Part shown: one piece after another, positions 25,874 to 35,876 of the stretch | Numbering within the stretch: position 1 is the first letter of the stretch | Layout of the letters: the number at the start of each line of letters is the position of its first letter | Assembly: GCA_973895155.1 (NCBI GenBank) | Contig: OZ316896.1 | Coordinates: 62,001-126,000, forward strand | Length of the DNA: 64,000 nt | Source: Marsupella aquatica | Lineage: Eukaryota; Marchantiophyta | Reading direction: 5' to 3' | Translations under genes and position numbers: made by a program | The notes under the pieces: model-generated | Told to the model about the DNA's origin: nothing | Seen by the model: the letters and a program-made list of their open reading frames with translations, nothing else | Databases searched by the model: none

Positions 25874-28430
25874 ATGGACATGGCAAAAAACACTCGTTCA
25901 AAGAGTGGCAAACAGGCTCCCCCCACCAAGGGGAGAACCCAAGTTCCAGAGGAAATAAAGGAGGACGGGTCAACTTCCCTAGATGAGCGTTATAAGCAGG
26001 ATGATGAGGATGTGGCGGCCGAACCGTCGGCTACCACGGCAAACACGTCAAGCGAGGAGTGCCATCAACTTAAAGGGAAGGAGGTGGCCGAGCCTTTAGA
26101 GGACGGGTCGAGCAATGACGACACCGACTCAAGTGCAAGTGACGACGATGCGGATGCAAAATCGAAGGAAGAGGGTCAGGACCTGGAAGAGGAACTGGTC
26201 CCAGCCTTGAGAGGGTTGAACGCGGAACCAAAAGATGATGTTGAGTCGGACGTCATCGTGGATAATTTGACTAAGCAGAACCAGGGTGGTAAGGGTGATG
26301 CCTCAGCCCCGGGAGGTCATGGTGCTCACAAAGCGCGGGGAGTATCACCAAAATCCACAAAGGAACCTAAGGATAGGCGACCCGCAAAGGAAAGACGGTG
26401 GGAGGACCGTCCTCACACAACCCGCAAGGGCCCAGCCGCTGACGAAGGATTGGGTCCGTTGACCCAAGACCAGCGACTCATTTATGAGCAGCTGGAACAC
26501 AACAAGGGGGCCCAGATTAAGTATTTACTTAGTCTGGGTAGTCAGAGTGCAACACGTCCCAAAGGGGGAATGGTAGTTGGACGGAGTATGTTCCAAGTGA
26601 ACCAGTTACCGACTCCTCCAACTTATGACGGGGCCTACGAGCAAAGTTGACAAAATTTCCTGAGTTGGCTCTCACGATGGAGATTCATCTCCAAGTGTGC
26701 GTTGAGCGATCCACTTGGGCTACCGCAGCTGCTCCTTACCTGAAGGATCGATTATGCCTTGACTTGGTATAAGTCATGGAAGAAGTCGAGGGAAGACTCC
26801 TCCTTGCCTTTATCTTGGGAAAACCTGGTTGAGGGTCTCTGTGCTCATGTCACCACTAAGTACCCAGAGCGGCACGCTCAGAAATGTGTAACGGAGATGA
26901 GCTTCAGGGGTGATATCCAAAAGTTCATCACCTATTACCAGAATCAGTTGGCGTGTATCCCGGCGGGGCAAGAGACCCTACATACGCAGCTTCACAACTT
27001 TATAGTGAAGCTCCTGCCGTTGCTCAGGGAAAAGTTGCAGGAAAAGCGTCAGGAAAAGCGTCATGACTTTAAAACGCTTTCTGACGCCTTTGACAAGGCC
27101 ACTACGTTGGTTAATAACCGGCCGGACTTGGCGAAGGTGGGTGGCAAGGGATCCGAGGGGGAAGCTGGGAAAGCAAAAGGTCCCGGGAATAAGCGCAAGC
27201 AACCAGAGGGGGCGGGGGCCGGTGGTTCGGATCCCCAGCCCTAGAATGGAAATGCAAAACACAACCGGAAAGCCAGCAACTTCAAGAAGGGATCCTCATC
27301 GGCACAGAGAGAAAAGAAGTACGCGCTCACGGAGCAGAGGCGGGCCGAAGGGTCATGCTTCACGTGTGCCGCCATGGGCCATCAAAGTAAGGATGGCACC
27401 ACGAAAGGTGGCAAGCCGAACGGAGATGGGGGGCAGAAGAGCATCAAGGTAAGTATCGCTCTAACCGAACCCTTAGTAACTGACGAGGTCCCTATAGAGG
27501 ATGTTCCTGCCGGTGTGAAAGGGTTGTTGCCAGAGATAGTACCTAAAGTTAAGACAAAGGGTCCTGAAAAGCTGATTTTTGTGAATGTCACTTCTAACGG
27601 TAATCTGGGTGTTGCATTGGTTGATACAGGCGCGACCGCCTGCTTCATAAGTGGGCAGGCGGCGGCACGTCTTGGAGTGGATGTGCAAGAGTTGCTTCAA
27701 CCGTTAGTGTGCAAGTTTGCCAACGACACAAAAGGCATAGTGTCTAGAGTGGTACATAGACTTCGAGTAGAGGTCATAGGCGAACAGCAAAATTTTGGTA
27801 GTCAGGAGATGTTCTACGTTCTAGACGGTCTAGCCGTAGACTTCATTTTGTCGGTAGGCTATCTCAGAAAGCACAATGTTACCTTGAAACCGGGGGATGA
27901 AGTGCTTCATTTTCCCAATAAGGGCGGTGAGCCCATCGTTGTACACGAAATTACCAAAAATAAATAAAGATTTCTTAAAGTAAGTAAAGTGTCGTGGTTG
28001 TCTCCGTGTGTATCGGCGAAGCAATGGTGGAAAGACTTTAAGGGTGGGCATGAATGTTTCTTCTTTCATCTCCACCCAGTCAAGGGGGCTGCTTCGCAGC
28101 CCAAGGCTAAGTCAGCTAAGGTCGGGCCCGACTGCGGTAGAATCCCTGAAATTTTAGAGGAATTCAACGACGTGCTCTCGCAAAAGCTACCTAAAGGTTT
28201 ACCCCCGGGAGAGAAGTGGATCACCAGGTTGAGTTGGAGCCGGGATCGGCTCCTCAGGCTAAAGCTCCTTACCATCTGAACCTGAACGAACGAATGATGT
28301 TGAAGAACGCCTTGGAAGAGTTGATCGACCAAGGGTTCATTCGTCCTAGTAAGAGTCCTTATGGGGTGCCCGCGCTGTTTGTGTCCAAAAAGGATGGTAC
28401 TTTGAGATTGTGCGCAGATTACCGGGCCGG
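25874..28430 (+). pseudogene. Family 3 gag-protease-RT start, decayed and truncated
   Basis: Gag starts MDMAKNTRSK and has an acidic N-terminal third. The capsid region is broken near 26650-26760 by stops and frame changes (MEIHLQVCVE is in another frame than the parts on either side). It continues with WYKSWKKS, ENLVEGLCAHV and a Lys-rich end. A nucleocapsid knuckle (CFTCAAMGH) has lost its last Cys. Protease at 27374-27967 has the active-site VDTGATACF. RT begins [13 protein letters not shown], then [10 protein letters not shown] and [14 protein letters not shown], and stops at about 28430 with no palm YxDD, RNase H or integrase. Several frames are needed, so it cannot be functional. Confidence 0.85.
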
Positions 28431-29249
28431 TGGAAAGCATGATTGAAGGGTACCAAAAGGTGCAAAAAGGATTGGGATTTGGCATGGCAGTCCTCAAAAT
28501 CTTTGGCACATGAATGGTCGAGATTAAAAGGATCGTGAGCCGCCAAGGACGTTTTGAATCACTTAGAGACAAAATGTACTTAAGAGTATTTAACGTTATT
28601 GGTGGGCCAAGACTTTATGAGGACTCCAAAATGCGCGGAGTTAGACTCTGCCAATTATTTGAATCCCTCGAGAAGAAGTGCGGCCACGCAAGAAGTGCAG
28701 CCACGCAAGTTTAGTTGTTGCCATTTGACTTGAAGACTTCCCGCTCAGAGAAAGCTTGGGCCACGCATTTCTCCCATTTCTCACTTGTAGCAGTGCTGGT
28801 TTCACTTGGGCGGAGCCCTATCCGCCCACTTCTCTTAGTGCTTCAAGACCTGGGCGAAGCTCGATCCTTTGCTCAACCTTCTCAAGTGCTCAAGTTTCAC
28901 ACGCCGGGAGCGAGCTCTATTCGCAAAGCGCATCATGTGGTAATGGGGGTACTAACGTACTCGATTTGCGAATTGCATCAGGGATTGCTACGCGTTGGGG
29001 GATTCACGAGCTAGTTCAATGCGGTGGAGGATTACTGCTGGTTGGTAGCTGGTTGCTGCTCAGAGGAAACATTGGTGAGTTGAAAGCAGACATCAGAGCC
29101 CGGGACTTGATTTTGTTATCGTGGCTAGAAGGTATTTAGGCTATTGCTCCGTGTAATTTAGTCCATCTTGTGAGGCGTACCTTTACATGTTGTCGGCAGA
29201 GGTCTTATTGAGTGTTTAGTCACAGTTTTTTTGTTTATTCAGGACGAGT
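28431..29249. other. Intergenic, nothing recognised
   Basis: After the RT truncation there is no convincing ORF or repeat, except two neighbouring copies of agccacgcaag around 28680-28710. Confidence 0.4.
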
Positions 29250-31957
29250 TTGATGGATACCACTTCTCCATTGACAGTTGATGGAGGGGTGGATGTCAAG
29301 TCGATACAGCCAGTATCCAATGTCCTGGCAAAAGCTGAGACATGCATCACGAAGGATAACACCAAAGCTCAACTGCCAAGAGCAGCTAAGAAAGCGAAAG
29401 GCCAGAGCTCTGATGTAACTTGGTCTCCGACCGAGTTCTACAAGGATGCGGCCTGGTTTGCGACAAACTGTGGTCTCCCCAATGAGGGCAAATTTCCCCA
29501 CAAGATTTTGGATCTCACCGAGGAACAACTAAGTGCATGCTTTGGTGAGGTAACAAGGAACGGCTACAAGCTAAGTACTTGCACGGGTATTCCTCTTGAT
29601 GAGATTTTAGCACTGTCTCAAGTGGTGGATGGGTATGACAAGCCTGTTAATGGAATTCTATCTCATACATTTGTCAAAGGTGCCTATGCCGAGCGGGTGC
29701 TTCATAGAAAGGTAAACTGGGCAGCTTATGCATCGACAAAGCTGAAGGGTCAAGTAACTCAGTGGTCACGAGATGGGAAAGGTAGGCCTGATGGCCCTCC
29801 TTGTGTTAGAAAGCCTCAACTGTATTCAGCTCCAATGTCTATGTCGTCAACTCCAAAGTCTTTGTCAGAGACTAAACCCGTCGTCTACAACGGACAATTA
29901 GCACTTTTTGAGAGCCCTAAAAGTGCCGTGCCCAAGGAGCGTGGCAGTTGCAGCTTGACTAAGGTTAGCACAGTACCTCCTCCCACACCTATTCTATGTG
30001 TTCGTCCATCGAAGAAGAGACAGATTCCCTTGAAAGTGAAGAACGTTCTGGTATCTGCAATAGAAGCAGAGATATCTAAGATGAGGGGTTAGCTCGTGTC
30101 TGTGAACAAGAGGTTTGACAAGGTCCATTCTACCATGGACAAGCTGAAGGTAATTTAGTCGGGACGTGATGATGTGGAGAGCTCATTACAACAAGAGATT
30201 GAGAACCTACGACTTCAAGAAGAAAAAACCTCCGCTGAAATTGATGCAGAAGAAACTGCAGTGGAAGAAGTAACGACCGACATTGAGTTGGAATCCAACA
30301 AGCCGGGTGATGGAGAGGCGATTCAAGAGGTACTTTGAGGTTTCCTCCTTCATCTTGCTAGGATCATGTACTTTCTCTGTTCAGGACCCGTTTGTTTGCG
30401 GTTGTGGACTTCAATGTGGGCTTTAGGCGATGGGGTACACAATATCATCAGTTATCAGCCACTGATAACTGATATCAGCGGCTGATATCAGTTACCTCAA
30501 AAAAATTTGAATCTCAGCTAAGGAGCTAAGATTGGGACCTTTGTACGTCCGCGCATCTCAGCTAGGCAGCTGAGATTGTTCAATCTTGGCTGACCTCGCT
30601 GAGATGGGTGTACGGACCGAAAAAAATCGGGAAAAAAAAAAACTTAAAATTAACTGATGAGATTACTTATCTCTTAGGCGATGGACCTTGTGGCAAGACA
30701 TGTGATTGATTGAAATGTTGATATTGCAGATTAACAACGACTTGTTGGCCTTGATGGGGACAACACTAAGAACTCACGAGAGTACAATCATCCAGCTTTC
30801 TAGCCTGTTGGAAGCCACCCGACGGGATTTGCATAGTGTGAAGGAAAGATTACAGAGAAAACGAGAGTATGACGAGAGTGTGCCTAAAATGATGTCCCGG
30901 TTGTTTGACTTATCTAACAAGTTAGCAGCAGAACGCCAAAAGATTGAATATAATTTGAAGCATCAAGAAGTAGAGCTTGCGATTGTGGCAGACATTTTAT
31001 GCAACCCATGTCCTGCAGTGATGCCACGTTATACCCTTACGTCCACTGAAACAGTTTTTAGCAGAGTTTCTGTATCAAGTTGTCCAATTTGTTGCAATGG
31101 ATACCATTGCTACAATTGGATCCCAGCATCCTGTGGGCACACATATCATCCTGCATGTTTGTTTACTTATATTCATTCATGTACGGGCGGCCCACAATGC
31201 AAGGCATGCGGGGCAATTTTCAGTAATGGCTGGTTACAAACTTGGGGTTTAGATGATGAGCAAGGCTACAAAGAGGGCACTCATATAGCCCTGGAGCATC
31301 ACCCAATGGCCATGGAAGTGGAGGACCTATATGGGAAGAACTGTAGGCGATTGGCCCAGAGGCGACACTTGGTGAACAATATGGTCTCAATTGAAGGAAA
31401 GGTATCCACACTGGTCTGCACTTTAATTGCTAGTTGGCTTTCAATTGATGAATTTGCAATCTTTGGAGATTGATGGGTTACGAATGGATGTTGAGCACTG
31501 TTCACTGTGTACTGCTTCTTATGGAACATGGTCTGCTATTGTGGAGCAGGATCTGCAAGAGATTGTTGAGCGGTGCTTGGCTTCTAGAATACCTTCTTCC
31601 ACGGTTTAGGATGTAGCTACTGAGGGTTGCGATGGTGAAGACAGATCATCCAAGATGGTCATGTTGTCACCAAAGGTTGAGGATGAGGATTCAGGGAAGA
31701 AACGGAAGTGTGATGTAGATTCTAGCAGGAAGGTGAAATTAATACCGTTGTTGAGTGCTAAGCCTGGTCAAGATGTGCTAACGCCTAGTGCCACTCTCCC
31801 ATTTTCCCCAGAGGCAGATATCACCTTTAAGACATACTCTTCATTGAAGACTCCAAGCCCTTCTCGACCAACAATACCTCCACCAAATTGCGATGGTGTA
31901 GATGCTAGGCCAAAGAAGAAGCTTTACAATATGCGTATGCCTCAGATAACGTTTTAA
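29250..31957 (+). pseudogene. RING-H2 zinc finger protein gene with nonsense codons, unknown family
   Basis: The first exon runs 29250 to about 30334 and is open except for TAG codons at 30090-30092 and about 30156. Past them the same frame continues as a Glu-rich coiled-coil stretch (SSLQQEIENLRLQEEK). It reaches a donor at gag|gtactt. The acceptor attgcag at about 30729 opens exon 2, which has a coiled coil and then a textbook C3H2C3 RING (CPIC, CGHTYHPAC, QCKAC; bases about 31080-31210). After 31402 the frame changes and continues as 31427-31957 with a TAG at 31607-31609, ending in a Lys/Pro-rich tail. The family is unknown to me; RING domains typically act as E3 ubiquitin ligases. Four lesions suggest a dead copy, possibly of a mobile-element gene. 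Confidence 0.55.
30449..30606. repeat. Palindrome-rich intron segment
   Basis: Overlapping copies of CTGATATCAG/CTGATAACTGAT palindromes occur at about 30450-30495. They are followed by near-palindromes around AATCTCAGCT..AGCTGAGATT at 30508-30606. The segment lies inside the presumed first intron of the RING gene and ends near an A-run. It would fold into hairpins. Confidence 0.65.
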
Positions 31958-32786
31958 GTGGTAGCTTCTTTGGATGTTGAAGATCTGGTCTGCATTTTGC
32001 AATCCGCATACCGTGATTTTAATGCCTTTTGTGGTTAAAACTTCCTCCATGCTCTTTGTGCAGCTTCGAAAGACCAGCCGCAAATCATATTTTTGAGCAA
32101 TTCTCAGTTTCTCACTGGTAAGTCTTTTGGCAAATGGCATCTGCAAATGATCAGTCCTGCCTTTTGCAATCTCTACTTGGTAATAGCATGCTCACTCTCT
32201 AATCCGAGTAATCTTAGATGAGGGTCTGGTCCTTTTTGAAAGGAGTGTACGCAGGAGCGAGTCTTGTAGAGTCCTTCACTTAGTTCATGTCTTGTGTCAA
32301 TTTTAAACGAGTTCAATCTTCTCTGTCAAGGACTGAGCCCCTGTCAACCATTTTTTAACCTCTTAGTCCTTCTTTGTTAAGGACTGGGTGGCAGTTTTCA
32401 AGGAGTCCATCTCCATTGTGAAAGGAGCATGACTCCTTTGTTAAGGACTCTAAGTCCTTATGAAGGAAGTACATGTCCTTTGTCAAGGAGTGTCACTCCT
32501 TTGTTAAGGAGTGTATGTCCTTTTTAAAGGACTGATCGTCCTTTGTAAAGGAGTGACACTCCTTTACCAAGGACATTTGGTCCTTGACAAAGGAGCACTC
32601 TTCCTTTTGTAAGGACTCTCGGTCCTTGACAAAGGAGTATTAGTCCTTTTGAAAGGACTACAACGTCTTGACAAAGGAGCAATAGTCCGTTCACTCCTTG
32701 TAAAAGGAGTGTTCGTTTAGTCCTGAGTGATTCTCCTTTTTGAGGAGTGGGTGTGATTCAAGTAATTTGTATGAAGTTGATCGAGT
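31958..32786. repeat. TCCTT/AAGGA inverted-word cluster
   Basis: Between about 32230 and 32750 I count 34 occurrences of TCCTT or AAGGA. Many are paired as TCCTTTG..CAAGGA and similar imperfect palindromes, such as tcctttgtaaagga. Spacing is irregular. No coding frame crosses it. 31958-32229 before it holds nothing I recognise. Confidence 0.75.
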
Positions 32787-32924
32787 ATGTGCTTTGAGTG
32801 GATCTTGACTATGTCCTTAAGGAGTGAATGTGGCATTCAGTACTTCAATAATAGCATTAGTGCAGCATATATAAGATTTTTATTAGCAGTTTCTAAATAC
32901 TTAGCCTCTCTGTTTGATTTGCTG

Positions 32925-33300
32925 CAGATGGCCAAGAATGAGAAGTTTGTCACCCTCCATCTGGCCAAGATTGAATCCATGTGGGGACTTTGTGCTGGCT
33001 CTTATGTTTATGAAGGTTGTTCAAACCTGTTGAGTGATGGTAGACCCTGTGCTTTGGGCAAGCACAAGCGAAAATTGAGAAGGCAAGATGCAAACTCTCC
33101 AATGGGACCCCATTTGCGAGGCAGAACCACACACGAGTGTTGTCTTGATGGGGCTGGTACACAGATGTACTGCTTTGCTGTGCAGATTGGCGATGAAGTG
33201 ATTCAGTTCAATGAAGAGAATGGGGAGAAGCTAATGGGTGTGCCTGGTAAAGTTTTCAAGGACGAGCTTGATGGTTACCCTGACAAGATCAGGAGACCCT
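32925..33300 (+). pseudogene. RPA70 C-terminal-like fragment
   Basis: The frame starting MAKNEKFVTLHLAKI has spaced cysteines (YEGCSN, GRPC, HECC), then MYCFAVQIGDEVIQFNEENG and EKLMGVPGKVF. This resembles the zinc-bearing OB fold at the C-terminus of the large replication protein A subunit, which binds single-stranded DNA. In plants RPA-like genes are also carried by Helitrons. The region is a fragment with no N-terminal OB folds nearby. The call rests on pattern only. Confidence 0.45.
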
Positions 33301-33699
33301 ATCGGATGTGTTCAGGCGTTGGCAGGAGCCTGTGAAGGTTGTAAACAAGCTACTTCTTGGGAAAACAAAGCCCACCCAGGTAACCGGGAAGGACATGTGG
33401 GTGTACTGGGCTTCCTGGTGGAGTACAATCCCGGAAGAGGTTCGGGCCCAGGATGTGGAATGTCCAACTTTCAAGCCAGACTAGGCTCATTTTGTGTGGG
33501 ACTGCTTGAAGGGTGAGATAGTGGCGTTGAGGAAGCATTTGTCAGATGATAAGCTTCCGAGAATGAAACGTTATCCCTGTTACTGTGGCACGGCTGTAAC
33601 GCGATTGCTCCTTCACAGTGGGTATTCCATGAGGGATCTACTTCAAAAACCCAGGAGTGCAGACGAAAGTGAGACGCGCAGTAGGCAGAGTGCTAGTGA

Positions 33700-34400
33700 A
33701 GCAGAGATGCAGGGTCAGAGCGTCAGAGAAGAGTATAGTATTTTCCCAATGGATGTCTGCTTTGGACCTGTTACAGCCACACCTGGAGAGAGCTGGCATC
33801 CAGTACAGGAGGTTTGATGGGTCCTTAGGGCCACTGGGGTGCCACGGTGATGGAGGAGTTCAGGACGCGCCCGGAGGTGCGTACGTAGGGCAAGTACACC
33901 ACCGTACTTCAGGGTTTAGGGTCGTTCAAATTAACTATCGAACCAACTCAATTGACCGGCCTGTTTCTTACATGCTTCTTTGCCATGCAGGTGAGTGTCA
34001 TTCTGATGTCCTTGCTTTCCGGAGGTGTTGTGTTGAACATCGAATACGCCAATCATGTTTTTTTCCTGGACTCTTGGTGGAATCCAGCAATGGAAGACCA
34101 GGCCGTTGGTTGAGCACATCGAATAGGACAGAAGAAAAAAGTGTACGTGACACGAATCGTTCTAGAGGACTCGGTCGAGGAGTCGGTTTTGGAGCTGCAG
34201 GTACGTACCGGTTTCTTAAGAAGCTTTCTTCAACAATATGTTAGCTTGTATACATAGTTTGCCGAAACCCTAAACCATTCAAACTCTCTACCTTATTGTC
34301 CCACTCTTTTGACTGCAGGATATGAAGCGTAACATGGCTCAACAGCTCTACGAAGGAGGTGGGGCCGCATTCAGACCTAGTACACAATCTGACGGCGGTG
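33700..34400 (+). pseudogene. SNF2/RAD5-type helicase C-terminal fragment, three exons
   Basis: The first piece contains EKSIVFSQWMSALDLLQ and RRFDGSL, shifts frame, and ends VMEEFRTRPE at donor 33877. Exon 33991-34200 follows acceptor tgccatgcag and reads [16 protein letters not shown], then FFLDSWWNP, then AHRIGQKKKVYV and DSVEESVLELQ. This is the conserved C-terminal helicase lobe with motifs V and VI. The Arg before AHRIGQ is a TGA. A third exon starts at 34319 (DMKRNMAQQLY). SNF2 proteins remodel chromatin or reverse replication forks using ATP. The N-terminal ATPase lobe is absent, and the frameshift plus nonsense codon mark a pseudogene. Confidence 0.75.
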
Positions 34401-34499
34401 TTTCGAGAGATATTGAGTACATATTTCGCTAGTCTCGCTAAGCACCGACGGGCTTTGGAGTTAGTTGGCCGTGCACTCGCAATATCACTTGAACTGTAA

Positions 34500-34930
34500 A
34501 AGTTGCTGCTTGCACAATCAGGCCACAGGTTAATCCCTGGCTGTGTTGGTCTTATCGATGGTTCTTTGCTTCCCTTACCTAAACGTCCTTTTGCCCATGG
34601 GGAATGCTACTGTGGGGAAAGAGTAGATACTCAGTCAATGTGCAGGTGGTCTGTGATAATAGGCGGCGGACAATGAAATGAAATGTTTGCCTTTCCCATT
34701 TTCAAGGAATGCCTGGCTTAAGGAAATGACCTCTTTGGAAGTTCTGCACAGATGTAAACAGTAAAATCTGGTGGGTGACACCGGGTACCAGGCTTTACCT
34801 CATGTAGTTTGTGCATTCAAGAGAGCAGACATGGTACATGACAAAGAGGATTTCAGCACTTGGTGTGGCAGAGTGCCGTGGTACATGACAAAGAGGATTC
34901 CTCCCCTGAATTCATCTGTCCACGGTTAGA
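34500..34930 (+). pseudogene. PIF/Harbinger-type transposase fragment
   Basis: In one frame IPGCVGLIDGSLLPLPKRP carries the first DDE aspartate in its typical GxIDG context. In the next frame YSVNVQVVCDNRRR carries the second (VCDNRR). Later VGDTGYQALPHVV fits the third block. Frame changes and stops separate the blocks. It is a remnant of a DNA transposon; no terminal inverted repeats were found. Confidence 0.7.
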
Positions 34931-35876
34931 TTAGATATTCAGCGACTGGAGACATCCAGACAATTGACAATTCGGAAGAAGTAAGATGTGCTTAGACATC
35001 CTTGCCTCTCTACTCTCGCATTTGACACGGAAACTTAGGACTGCTTTGATGCAGATGTTCCGAGAGGGAAGATTGAATTTGAGACGCCCTAGCAGTAGTA
35101 GAGCCAAGGCTAGAAAGAGCTACGGTGGCATTTTTAGATTGCAGTAAGGAGAGGAGTAAGAGGACGGCCCCCTTCTGTTTTGGCTTCTTTCGGGTGGTTC
35201 TGTTCCAGTGTGCTATAAAGCCCATTTCAATTAATCTAAAAAAAACTCAATTAATTGAAAATAATACCTCATGGCCTTTTGGTATACATGCCCCCATTTG
35301 CTTGTAGACGGGCTACCGTAGTATCCTTGAATTCTGCCTTGTTGGGAGTCTGTTTCCACGCTTTGCTGTCCGTATACTGCGCGACTCTCGTGTAGAGCCT
35401 TAAATAAATCTTTAGTGTGAAAGCGATATGAAAACATAATTTTACAATGAAGCCGGAACACGGCACGCGACTGGACACGGACGACTTGTTCCCGGTGCAC
35501 ACTTGGCCACGCGTTTGGACTAACACAATATAGACGCATCCGTTCCCAACTTCTATGACCTCTGTGTCCTATGTATCCTGTATACACTCTGTACCCTCGG
35601 ATTTCAACTGCAAAACCCAGGTTTTCTTATGATGCAAGTTTGGCTATTCGGTTAAATCAACTAATTCCTACATGGAAGCTGGCCCCCTGTCTCGGTGGCA
35701 AACCCAGAGCTGAGTTGCTTGCTACCCCGCTTTGAACCCTGTGGTTCTGATTCTTCTATGTGGTAGCTGAAGGAAGGCAAATACGATACTTCTACACGGT
35801 GGTCCACAGAACAAATCCAAGCCACACAATGTACTATGATTCCCAAAACTCGAACTGTCGAAGTCTACATCAATAT
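34931..35876. other. Intergenic, nothing recognised
   Basis: There is no convincing ORF or repeat. The 3' UTR of the minus-strand ParB/Ulp1 gene probably lies at its right end. Confidence 0.4.
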
